Shown here: positions 7,394-14,675 of the stretch, piece by piece | Position numbering within the stretch: position 1 is the stretch's first letter | Layout: every line of letters begins with the position of its first letter | DNA from: Aerococcaceae bacterium NML190073 | GTDB taxonomy: Bacteria; Bacillota; Bacilli; Lactobacillales; Aerococcaceae | Direction: 5' to 3' | NCBI GenBank assembly: GCA_026131555.1 | Contig: JAMXJH010000003.1 | Coordinates: 122,675 to 186,674 of the forward strand | Length of the DNA: 64,000 bases | The notes under the pieces: model-generated | Seen by the model: only the letters and a program-made list of their open reading frames with translations | Told to the model about the DNA's origin: nothing | Databases searched by the model: none | Translations under genes and position numbers: made by a program

Positions 7394-9619
7394 ATGGAGT
7401 TTCAGAGTGAGAAAGATGCATGGGACTACATAAAGCGTCGACAAGATGAGTTACGTCAGCAATTTAAACTGTTGTCCGATGAAGAAATGAGTCGAGCGAT
7501 TGACGAAATCATGCAAGTACATGAAAAATATAAATCAGCAAGAATAGCAGAAGTTTGTGCGGGAATTTTGTATAATTGTAGTTGGAGGCAAAGTTTAGAA
7601 AGTGCGAAAGAGAGTGTGACACGTTTAAGTGAGTTGTATGCCGCTCATAGAGACAATGATACGGTGCTCTGGGCGTATGCAACATCTTTATTTAACCTAA
7701 CAGATAAACAAGATTTAACTGGGTGTCAAGAGGCGGTATTACGTTTAAGTGAGTTGTACACCACTCATAGAGACAATGATACGGTGCTCGGGGAGTATGC
7801 AGACTCTTTAGTTAACCTAACCGTTGAACAAGATTTAACTGGGTGTCAAGAGACGGTATTACGTTTAAGTGAGTTGTACACCAGTCATAGAGACAATGAT
7901 ACGGTGCTCTGGGCGTATGCACACTCTTTAGTTAACCTAACAGATAAACAAGATTTAACTGGGTGTCAAGAGGCGGTATTACGTTTAAGTGAGTTGTACA
8001 CCACTCATAGAGACAATGATACGGTGCTCGGGGAGTATGCACACTCTTTAGTTAACCTAACCGTTGAACAAGATTTAACTGGGTGTCAAGAGACGGTATT
8101 ACGTTTAAGAGAATTGTACACCACTCATAGAGACAATGATACGGTGCTCTGGGCGTATGCACACTCTTTAGTTAACCTAACCGTTGAACAAGATTTAACC
8201 GGACGCCAAGAGACGGTATTACGTTTAAGTGAGTTGTACACCACTCATAGAGACAATGATACGGTACTAGTGGCGTATGCAAACTCTTTAGCTATCCTAA
8301 CCGTTGAACAAGATTTAACTGGGTGTCAAGAGACGGTATTACGTTTAAGTGAGTTGTACACCAGTCATAGCAATAATGATACGGTGTTATCGGCGTACAC
8401 TTTTTCTCTGATTGACTTAGCACAGAAAAAACATAATGATAAAAAGAACTTAGAAGATCTTTCAAAACTATCTGGTCTAACTATAGAGAGAAGGAAACGA
8501 GAAGGGAAGCCTTTGTTTGAGGTAATATTTCAATATCTTCTTTTTAAAGAATGTGATGTCGCATTTTTGAAAAAGGTAATTGAAGCGATAGTCGATTCTT
8601 CTTCCGAAGCAAATTCAATTACAGAATTATGGAAACATTATGTATCAACGATGGAATTTGACTCATCATCATATCCGACTGTTACTTCAAAAGACGATTT
8701 AATCAACAGAATATTGTTGGTAAATAGCGTAAAAATCATAATGAATACATTGATGATGAGAGACCTCTCCGAAGTGGATATCAGTCATTATACATCGATG
8801 AATAATATAAAGTTTTTGTTACAAAATCCTAATCCGAATAAAGACAAAGATGATAAAGCTGCACTACGATTATATAATGCGACATATATGAATGACCCTG
8901 AAGAAGGAAAAGCGCTAATCAATTATTTTAAGCGTGAAGGAGAGCAACCAATTCAATGGCTAGACGATGAAGAAGGAAGTAGTTCAATTTATTTGTGTAG
9001 TTTAACAATGGAAGAAGATAAGCTACCTCTATGGTCACAATACGGAAAAGATGGTAAAGGCGCCTGCATAGGGTTTAAAGATGACTTCTTTGATACTTCA
9101 ATTCGTGTAAATGAACAAACTATAAAGTTGTCGTTTATTGATATAAATGAAACTACAGGGTTGAAAGAATCGCGCAAATTACCTCTGTATCGTGTATGCT
9201 ATATTGACAATGTAGAGAAGAAACTGATGTGCGAAGGACTTGGAAGCAAGAAGCTATCAATAATTAGGAATCATCTAAAAAATATACGAGATATGATTAC
9301 CAATGAAAAAAATAAGGAGATGCAAGAGTTCTTTAAGGAAGTTGTAGATGAAATACGCTACCTGTTTAAAGACAAGGGATACAGTCATGAAAGAGAGGTA
9401 AGACTTCTTGAAAATGTTCCTATGAGTTCAGATAGACTGAAATTAGATAACCGTCCTGACTTAGTCGCTCCGAAACTTTACATAGACTATGAAACACCGA
9501 TACTCATCCGCAAGATTATCTTCGGTCCTAAGGCGGAGAGAACGGAAGTTCTGAAGCCGTATATTAAATATTGTGACCCCAATATCGAAATCAAACACTC
9601 GACAATTAAATATCGCTAA
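7394..9619 (+). CDS. TPR-repeat protein with C-terminal DUF2971 domain
   Basis: A 741-residue cytoplasmic protein of unknown function. Residues about 1-70 are helical. About 76-340 hold seven 40-residue units of the type LRLSELYTTHRDNDTVLWAY..SLVNLT..QDLTGCQE, with TPR/Sel1-like helix-pair spacing. After a linker, about 490-741 resemble DUF2971: LPLWSQYGKDGKGACIGF corresponds to its W-xYG-GxGxxIGF motif and KGYSHEREVRLL to its late HE-x-EVR motif. No signal peptide or membrane segment is seen. The repeats are nearly identical at the DNA level. The part after the repeats is clearly AT-richer than the flanking wal and queT genes, which suggests acquisition by transfer. The start ATG at 7394 follows a TTGAGGAG ribosome site. 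The gene stands alone. Confidence 0.75.
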   Translation: MEFQSEKDAWDYIKRRQDELRQQFKLLSDEEMSRAIDEIMQVHEKYKSARIAEVCAGILYNCSWRQSLESAKESVTRLSELYAAHRDNDTVLWAYATSLFNLTDKQDLTGCQEAVLRLSELYTTHRDNDTVLGEYADSLVNLTVEQDLTGCQETVLRLSELYTSHRDNDTVLWAYAHSLVNLTDKQDLTGCQEAVLRLSELYTTHRDNDTVLGEYAHSLVNLTVEQDLTGCQETVLRLRELYTTHRDNDTVLWAYAHSLVNLTVEQDLTGRQETVLRLSELYTTHRDNDTVLVAYANSLAILTVEQDLTGCQETVLRLSELYTSHSNNDTVLSAYTFSLIDLAQKKHNDKKNLEDLSKLSGLTIERRKREGKPLFEVIFQYLLFKECDVAFLKKVIEAIVDSSSEANSITELWKHYVSTMEFDSSSYPTVTSKDDLINRILLVNSVKIIMNTLMMRDLSEVDISHYTSMNNIKFLLQNPNPNKDKDDKAALRLYNATYMNDPEEGKALINYFKREGEQPIQWLDDEEGSSSIYLCSLTMEEDKLPLWSQYGKDGKGACIGFKDDFFDTSIRVNEQTIKLSFIDINETTGLKESRKLPLYRVCYIDNVEKKLMCEGLGSKKLSIIRNHLKNIRDMITNEKNKEMQEFFKEVVDEIRYLFKDKGYSHEREVRLLENVPMSSDRLKLDNRPDLVAPKLYIDYETPILIRKIIFGPKAERTEVLKPYIKYCDPNIEIKHSTIKYR
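7615..8400 (+). repeat. Seven 120-bp in-frame tandem repeats
   Basis: The string ACGTTTAAGTGAGTTGTA or a close variant recurs at 7621, 7741, 7861, 7981, 8101, 8221 and 8341, an exact 120-bp period (40 codons). Units alternate between a GATAAACAAG/GAGGCGG type and a GTTGAACAAG/GAGACGG type; 7741-7860 and 7981-8100 differ at about one base. This suggests a recent 240-bp duplication on top of older 120-bp ones. Confidence 0.95.
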
Positions 9620-9642
9620 TGGTTTAGCCGAGATTTCCCCCT

Positions 9643-9670
9643 TTGCATTTCCTTTGAAACATGCTACACT
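9643..9670 (+). promoter_or_regulatory. queT promoter (extended -10)
   Basis: TTGCAT at 9643-9648, a 16-bp spacer, then TGC followed by the -10 TACACT at 9665-9670. Transcription would start near 9677, leaving a leader of about 118 nt. Confidence 0.55.
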
Positions 9671-9683
9671 ATTAAACAGTTGA

Positions 9684-9790
9684 GTTGCCTATCGGTTGGC
9701 AACACTGCGGCACTTCAGTAGAGTTCAAACCTCTCTTCCTTTGGTCGTAGTTATTACTAGGGTGGCGTAGCCATGCCTATAAAGGAGAAT
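9684..9790 (+). ncRNA. Putative preQ1 (type II-like) riboswitch
   Basis: The queT leader starts with a perfect GTTGCC/GGCAAC hairpin (9684-9703). It continues with further small stems, a CTCTTCCTTTGG segment that can pair with AAAGGAGA at the ribosome site, and a GGCGTAGCC hairpin just before it. An optional first hairpin, an anti-SD segment and a last hairpin directly before AAAGGAG is the layout of preQ1-II (COG4708) riboswitches, which in Lactobacillales lie before queT-type genes. The SD-sequestering architecture implies control of translation. The class is assigned from layout and downstream gene, not from a covariance model. Confidence 0.5.
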
Positions 9791-9794
9791 GTAA

Positions 9795-10352
9795 ATGAAA
9801 CAGCAAACAACTACCGGGTTCGGATTGTCCGACACAACCGGCTTAGTGAAAGCTGCGATTGTAGCAGCAATTTATGTGGTATTAACCTTAATGGTTGCGC
9901 CACTCAGCTTCGGCGTCATTCAGTTTCGCGTGTCCGAAATACTGAACTTCTTAGGATTATATAATCCACGTTATATTGTGGCGATTACGCTGGGCGTTGT
10001 TATTGCCAACATGTTCAACCCGGCATCATACGGTGTTGCCGACATGTTAATCGGCAGTTTATCCACGTTCGTCTTTCTATGGTTAGGACGCATCGTCGGC
10101 GAACGCTTAGTCGCGCTTCTGGCAACAACAGGCAAACACCAAGTGCAACCAATGATTATCAAGTATCTCGCATTGATTGTCGTATTCTCATTATCGATGA
10201 TTACCATTGCCTTTATGATTTGCCACTTCGAGAATATTTGGCCGCTATTTTGGCCGACGTATTGGAGTTTAGTAGCAAGTGAAGCAGGCGTATTAAGCCT
10301 AGGAGGGCTCGTGATGTATCCATTAGCAACGCGCATCGACTTCCATTCATAA
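9795..10352 (+). CDS. queT: Queuosine precursor ECF transporter S component QueT
   Basis: A 185-residue integral membrane protein with about five to six hydrophobic segments. It matches the QueT/COG4708 family in length and in features such as FGVIQFRVSEILNF near residue 38 and NMFNPASYGVADM near residue 75. It would bind preQ1 or preQ0 and work with the shared ECF energizing module, which is not in the window. The ATG at 9795 follows AAAGGAG, which is part of the probable riboswitch. The gene is a single transcription unit ending at the terminator near 10470. Confidence 0.88.
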   Translation: MKQQTTTGFGLSDTTGLVKAAIVAAIYVVLTLMVAPLSFGVIQFRVSEILNFLGLYNPRYIVAITLGVVIANMFNPASYGVADMLIGSLSTFVFLWLGRIVGERLVALLATTGKHQVQPMIIKYLALIVVFSLSMITIAFMICHFENIWPLFWPTYWSLVASEAGVLSLGGLVMYPLATRIDFHS

Positions 10353-10434
10353 TTCCCCTTGAGCCAAGTTCAGCAAACTGATAAAGGGAAGACTGCTGAC
10401 TTGCTGAAAGGTTTCATTCAGAATAAATTCAATT

Positions 10435-10470
10435 AGGAGCCGGGAAATCATGTCCTTGGCTCCTTTTTTG
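10435..10470 (+). terminator. Terminator after queT
   Basis: AGGAGCC pairs with GGCTCCT around a 16-nt loop, followed by TTTTTT. Confidence 0.75.
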
Positions 10471-10480
10471 TGTGTAAATA

Positions 10481-10489
10481 TGTTAGAAT
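10481..10489 (+). promoter_or_regulatory. Probable coaBC promoter, extended -10
   Basis: TGT followed by TAGAAT at 10484-10489 forms an extended -10 about 29 bases before the coaBC start. No good -35 is seen; the expected place overlaps the preceding terminator's T run. Confidence 0.4.
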
Positions 10490-10517
10490 ATAAGCTAAGA
10501 AACGGAGGTCGCGGATT

Positions 10518-11753
10518 ATGTTACAAGGCAAAAAAATAGGCGTATTCATCACAGGAGGCATTGCAAGCTACAAAGTAGCGGAATTTGTGCGGTTATTGAT
10601 TAAACGTGGCGCACACGTTCGTGTCGCTATGTCGCAAGCCGCAACAGAATTCATTACACCGCTTACCTTTCAAGTATTAACGAAACAAGCAGTGTTGATT
10701 GATACATTCGACGAGCGGGAGCCGAGTCTTGTCCAACATGTCGAGTTTGCTGATTGGTGCGACTTAGCCGTCGTTGTCCCGGCAACAGCGAATATCCTCG
10801 CCAAAATGGCACACGGCTTAGCGGACGAAATCGTATCGACAACCTTATTAGCCATTCATTGTCCGCGCCTGATTGTGCCGGCAATGAATGTGAATATGTA
10901 CCACAACCCGGCAACGCAACGGAACATTGCGCAGCTACAACAAGATGGTTATACGCTAATGGAGCCGGATACAGGCTTTTTGGCGGAAGGCTATGAAGGG
11001 AAAGGGCGCTTACCGGAATTGGAACGCATTGTTGAGCAAGCAGAAAGATTGCTGGCGCGCCATACTTTACCGCAAGTGTTAAGCGGACGTCGCATTTTGA
11101 TTACGGCTGGCGGTACGCGTGAACGCATTGACCCGGTTCGCTACATTACGAATGATTCTTCCGGCAAAATGGGTTACGCACTTGCCAAAGCGGCAACTTG
11201 GTTAGGGGCGGCGAGTGTGCAACTGATTTCGACAGCGAAACAATTACCGGTTCCCGACCAAGTAACCGTAGATTATGTTGAGAGTGCCGAGGGAATGCAA
11301 CAAGCAGTCGGTTATTATTTTGACCAAGCAGATGATGTGGTAATGGCGGCGGCAGTCAGTGACTATCGCATCGCAAATCCCTCAGCACACAAAATCAAAA
11401 AACAACCGGAGCAGCAGGAACTGCAACTCACATTGGTGGCGAACCCAGATATCCTAGCAGAACTGGGCGCAAACAAAACAACGCAAACTGTTATCGGCTT
11501 CGCTGCTGAAACGGAACGGGTAATTGAATATGCACACAAGAAACTTATCAAGAAACAAGCGGATTGGATTGTTGCGAATGACGTATCGCAAGCACATGCC
11601 GGCTTCAATGTGGATACGAATCAAGTGACATTACTCTCTAAGGACGGGAATCTTTATCCCTTGCCAGTAATGAGTAAATTGGAGACCGCACTTGCTATTT
11701 GGCAATATATTCATCCAGAAACAACGGAGGCATCATATGACACTACAAGTTGA
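10518..11753 (+). CDS. coaBC: Bifunctional phosphopantothenoylcysteine decarboxylase / phosphopantothenate-cysteine ligase
   Basis: A 411-residue fused CoaBC (Dfp) making 4'-phosphopantetheine for coenzyme A. The N-terminal flavin domain (about 1-185) has the GGIASYK start, the catalytic His74 in QHVEFADW, PATAN, and the substrate-binding PAMNVNMY. The C-terminal ligase (about 190-400) has TAGGTRERIDPVRYI, SSGKMGYALA, AAAVSDYR and KIKK. The flap usually written GxLACGxxGxGR in enzymes such as E. coli reads GFLAEGYEGKGR, with Glu157 at the place of the catalytic Cys. The rest is intact, so I treat it as functional. The stop overlaps the start of ecsA. Confidence 0.95.
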   Translation: MLQGKKIGVFITGGIASYKVAEFVRLLIKRGAHVRVAMSQAATEFITPLTFQVLTKQAVLIDTFDEREPSLVQHVEFADWCDLAVVVPATANILAKMAHGLADEIVSTTLLAIHCPRLIVPAMNVNMYHNPATQRNIAQLQQDGYTLMEPDTGFLAEGYEGKGRLPELERIVEQAERLLARHTLPQVLSGRRILITAGGTRERIDPVRYITNDSSGKMGYALAKAATWLGAASVQLISTAKQLPVPDQVTVDYVESAEGMQQAVGYYFDQADDVVMAAAVSDYRIANPSAHKIKKQPEQQELQLTLVANPDILAELGANKTTQTVIGFAAETERVIEYAHKKLIKKQADWIVANDVSQAHAGFNVDTNQVTLLSKDGNLYPLPVMSKLETALAIWQYIHPETTEASYDTTS

Positions 11754-12474
11754 ACAATTATTCAGTGGGTATCGTAATGTACCGGTCGTCAAAGACGTTA
11801 GCTTCAATATTCAACCGGGAGAAGTGGTTGCGCTCATCGGTTTGAACGGCGCCGGCAAATCTACCTTGCTCAAGACAATCTTAGGCTTACTTCCTGCTCT
11901 GAAAGGTCAGATTCTTCTCAATGGAAGAACCATTGTAGCAGACCATGCAGCCTATGCGAAGCAAGTGGCGTATATTCCGGAAACACCGATTTTGTACGAA
12001 GAATTAACTTTGAAAGAACATTTAGAGATGACGGCGTTAGGTTACGGCTTGCCGATTGAGGAAGTCATGAAGCGTGCGGAGCCATTATTGAAACTTTTCC
12101 GCCTCGATAAACATCTATCGTGGTTCCCAAGTCATTTTTCTAAAGGAATGAAGCAAAAGGTGATGGTTATTTGTGCTTTGGTGACAGATGCCCAGTTGTT
12201 AATTATCGACGAACCTTTCTTGGGGCTAGACCCGTTGGCAATTAAGCACTTTACGGAATTGTTGCAAGAACGTGCACGGCAAGGGACGGCTATTTTGCTA
12301 ACAACCCATGTATTAGGGATTGCGGATTCATTATGTGATCGTTACATCATGTTGCAAGCCGGTGAAATTGTGGTGCAAGGCAATTTGGAGCAGTTACGAG
12401 AAGCTCTTGGTGCGAGCGAGGCAAGCTTAGATGAATTATATGTTCAAATGGCGCAAGCAGGTGGTGCCGTATGA
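11737..12474 (+). CDS. ecsA: ABC transporter ATPase EcsA
   Basis: A 245-residue ATPase with Walker A GLNGAGKST, an EcsA-type signature HFSKGMKQKV in place of LSGGQ, and Walker B LLIIDEPFLGLD. Ecs transporters affect secretion, regulated intramembrane proteolysis and competence in bacilli; recent work links EcsAB-type transporters to peptide export. The frame is open back to 11692 inside coaBC, but the ATG at 11737, six bases after GGAGG, is the natural start. It overlaps the end of coaBC by 17 bases and ecsB by four, so the three probably form one transcript. Confidence 0.93.
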   Translation: MTLQVEQLFSGYRNVPVVKDVSFNIQPGEVVALIGLNGAGKSTLLKTILGLLPALKGQILLNGRTIVADHAAYAKQVAYIPETPILYEELTLKEHLEMTALGYGLPIEEVMKRAEPLLKLFRLDKHLSWFPSHFSKGMKQKVMVICALVTDAQLLIIDEPFLGLDPLAIKHFTELLQERARQGTAILLTTHVLGIADSLCDRYIMLQAGEIVVQGNLEQLREALGASEASLDELYVQMAQAGGAV

Positions 12475-13712
12475 CAGATTTGACACAATTGTGGCACAAG
12501 CGTCTACGCTATTTCATCAATGAATTAGGGAAATACGGGCGTTTAATTTTTAACGATCATTTCTCGATTGTGTTAGTGATTTTGATGGGGTTTGGTGGCT
12601 TCTTTTATAAAGAGCAGCTGACGCAATTGCAAGCGTTGGAGCCGGCAACAGTACGAATACCTTTGTTAGCGGCGGTGGTTTTCTTATTAGTCATCGTGTT
12701 CAATATCGGGCGCCCGATTTGGTTAACACGCGATCCCGACAAAAGTTATTTGTTCGCGCAAGGAAAAGCTTGGCATAATTATTGGTTGCGCGGGTTAAGT
12801 TTGGGCTTAGTGTTACCGGCATTTTTGTTAGTAGGTATGGTGATTTTGGTCGCTCCTTTCTTAGCGCTCGTTAGCGCTTGGCAACTCACAGACTTATGGT
12901 TATTAGTTGCGCTACTCGTCTTATTGAAAGTAGTCAGTTATTTGTTCTTGTATTTGAACTTGTTTCGTGTAGGGTTCGGTGTCAATGCCATGCAACATAA
13001 TGGTTTTGTAGCGATTGTGTTGTTCACCAGCTTTGTGTTGCCTGCACCGATTCATCAATTGTGGTTAGCGGGCATTGTGTCGGGGCTGTTGATACTTGCT
13101 TTGTGGCGTATGCGTCAGCGTTCCGCTCAAATGATGCAGTTCAATGATGTACTGGAACAAGAAGCTTTGCGCGAGAGTACTTTCTATAAGTGGGTGTCAA
13201 TTTTTGCGGATGTGCCGCATTTGCAACCGTCGATTAAGCGCCGAGCTTTTTTGGATGCGAGTATTGAGTGGTTATCCAAGAAGATGCCGAATCGTTACAG
13301 TTATTTATACTTGCGTGTGTTGTTCCGCAATAATGCTTATAGCGGGATTTGGGTGCGCGTTATGTTATTTATAGCGGTATTGATTTTGTTGACGGAACAC
13401 GTATATCTTGCGGTTGGCTTAGGCATAATGGGTTACATATTGACGATTGTTCAGCTGGTTCCCGTTATTTATCTCTACGATACACATCCATTCCAACGCC
13501 TATACCCCGAACAAAAAAATCAGCAAGCAACCGCCTTCCAGTACCCAATCATTTGGATATTTGCGCTTCAAACCGGTGTGTATATGCTCGCTCTTCTAGG
13601 TAGTTTCGGATTGACCATAACAGTATTATGGCTAATAGCTATTTGGCTAGTTGTAGCCGCACTTATCGTATGGGCGTATATCCCATGGTGGACACGTAAG
13701 CATACTAAATAA
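12471..13712 (+). CDS. ecsB: ABC transporter membrane subunit EcsB
   Basis: A 413-residue polytopic membrane protein with about eight to ten hydrophobic segments, starting in the ATGA overlap with ecsA. Features such as RPIWLTRDPDKSYLFAQ near residue 82 and FYKWVSIFADVPHLQPSIKRRAF in the long cytoplasmic loop fit the EcsB family. It forms the transport complex with EcsA. EcsC, present in Bacillus subtilis, is absent here. The transcript ends at a terminator shared with the convergent gene. Confidence 0.9.
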   Translation: MTDLTQLWHKRLRYFINELGKYGRLIFNDHFSIVLVILMGFGGFFYKEQLTQLQALEPATVRIPLLAAVVFLLVIVFNIGRPIWLTRDPDKSYLFAQGKAWHNYWLRGLSLGLVLPAFLLVGMVILVAPFLALVSAWQLTDLWLLVALLVLLKVVSYLFLYLNLFRVGFGVNAMQHNGFVAIVLFTSFVLPAPIHQLWLAGIVSGLLILALWRMRQRSAQMMQFNDVLEQEALRESTFYKWVSIFADVPHLQPSIKRRAFLDASIEWLSKKMPNRYSYLYLRVLFRNNAYSGIWVRVMLFIAVLILLTEHVYLAVGLGIMGYILTIVQLVPVIYLYDTHPFQRLYPEQKNQQATAFQYPIIWIFALQTGVYMLALLGSFGLTITVLWLIAIWLVVAALIVWAYIPWWTRKHTK

Positions 13713-13716
13713 TATC

Positions 13717-13761
13717 AAAAAACCAGCGTACTTCTGACATTAGAGTACACTGGTTTTTTTT
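13717..13761. terminator. Bidirectional terminator between ecsB and a small minus-strand gene
   Basis: AAAAAACCAGCGTACTT pairs imperfectly with AGAGTACACTGGTTTTTTTT. There is an A run on one side and a T run on the other, so it can act for both convergent transcripts. Confidence 0.8.
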
Positions 13762-13766
13762 GAGTT

Positions 13767-13994
13767 TTACGCTGTTTTTGAGCATTTGTTTCTGTAAGCG
13801 AAGTAATAGCAAATGATTGCGAGTAATAAAGTAATACGAATCAAGGGTGTGATAATAACTAATGGGGAAGGAATGCCTTCTTGATGAACTTGCGTCCAAA
13901 AGTCAATGATATCAACGAATCTAAAGCCGAATTCAGCGCCAAATGCCATGAGAATAAACGATGTGCACAAGAATAAAGTAGCTGATGTTTTCAT
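13767..13994 (-). CDS. Small two-helix membrane protein, unknown function
   Basis: A 75-residue protein starting with MKTSATLFLCTSF after a strong AGGAGGT ribosome site. Two hydrophobic segments (about 5-20 and 45-66) flank a hydrophilic loop containing FRFVDIIDFWTQVHQEG. The first segment could be a signal anchor. I do not recognise a family. It lies downstream of the VOC gene on the same strand, about 50 bases apart, and may be co-transcribed with it. The good ribosome site and its own terminator support a real gene. Confidence 0.65.
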   Translation of the reverse strand: MKTSATLFLCTSFILMAFGAEFGFRFVDIIDFWTQVHQEGIPSPLVIITPLIRITLLLAIICYYFAYRNKCSKTA

Positions 13995-14046
13995 AAGAGA
14001 ACCTCCTAGATAGTTAATATTATAAACTTATTATAGCAATTCGTTC

Positions 14047-14445
14047 CTATGTTGTAAATCTAAGAAGATAGCCGCTCGGATCTTGCACAATGAATTGTTG
14101 AGGAGAATAAATGACACCCTCAACATCGTAGTGGTCGGTAGTCAGTTCGCGATAGAATGATACACCTCGTTCTTTCAATCGCTGATAATAAGCTTCGATG
14201 TCTGGTTTCACCTCAATCGAAAAGTTGACTCCTTGTCCGAGTGGGTATTGCATATCGCCGGTGTTCCACCCGTCATCATAGAGTTCCTCAAACATCATTT
14301 GAGTATCTCCAAACGAAAGGAAGACAAATTTCTCTTCAGGTCGCTGATATTCTAAGGTGAATTCCAAAGTAGTTAAGTAAAACTCTTTTGTCGCTTCGAT
14401 ATCGAAGACATATAATTCAGGAATCATTGCATTAAATTGGAAACT
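14047..14445 (-). CDS. VOC superfamily protein (glyoxalase / bleomycin-resistance fold)
   Basis: A 132-residue protein with the paired beta-alpha-beta-beta-beta VOC layout. Visible features are ELYVFDIEATKEFYLTTLEF at the start, an LSFGDTQMMFEE strand, and the closing IVQDPSGYLLRF typical of bleomycin-binding or dioxygenase-like members. Substrate is unknown; the family includes drug-binding proteins, lyases and isomerases. An upstream in-frame ATG at 14478 exists, but the AGAGGGA ribosome site serves the ATG at 14445 (MSFQF). Confidence 0.85.
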   Translation of the reverse strand, partial: SFQFNAMIPELYVFDIEATKEFYLTTLEFTLEYQRPEEKFVFLSFGDTQMMFEELYDDGWNTGDMQYPLGQGVNFSIEVKPDIEAYYQRLKERGVSFYRELTTDHYDVEGVIYSPQQFIVQDPSGYLLRFTT

Positions 14446-14604
14446 CATAGCTATCCCTCTTTCTTCTGTATGGTTCATATTAAATCATAACATTGGTGGC
14501 AGCAGAAATAAATTTTTTTCTTCACAAGGGTTGCGGCTAAAAGCAAGGGGGAGGGGGAATTACCTTTGTGATAAATTTATTTAACCGAAAAAAAGACTGG
14601 AAAA

Positions 14605-14652
14605 CCACAAGATATATGGTACACTTATTTAAGTGGATACTATATGTAGTGA
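14605..14652 (+). promoter_or_regulatory. Tandem NrdR boxes upstream of nrdD
   Basis: The second box at 14637-14652 (ATACTATATGTAGTGA) matches the NrdR consensus ACACWATATATWGTGT at about 13 of 16 places. The first at 14605-14620 (CCACAAGATATATGGT) matches about 12 of 16. Their start-to-start spacing is 32 bp, the three-helical-turn spacing normal for NrdR. Together they imply repression of nrdDG by NrdR-ATP/dATP. Confidence 0.7.
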
Positions 14653-14675
14653 ACAAGTGGAAAGAAGGAGATTAA

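Noticed and set aside
9773..9964. 63-residue open frame starting upstream of queT
   Set aside because: It begins in the riboswitch region, overlaps queT in another frame, has no ribosome site and no recognisable protein.
14521..14600. Rex site before nrdD
   Set aside because: TTCACAA and TTTGTGA pieces occur, but not in the TTGTGAA-N6-TTCACAA arrangement.
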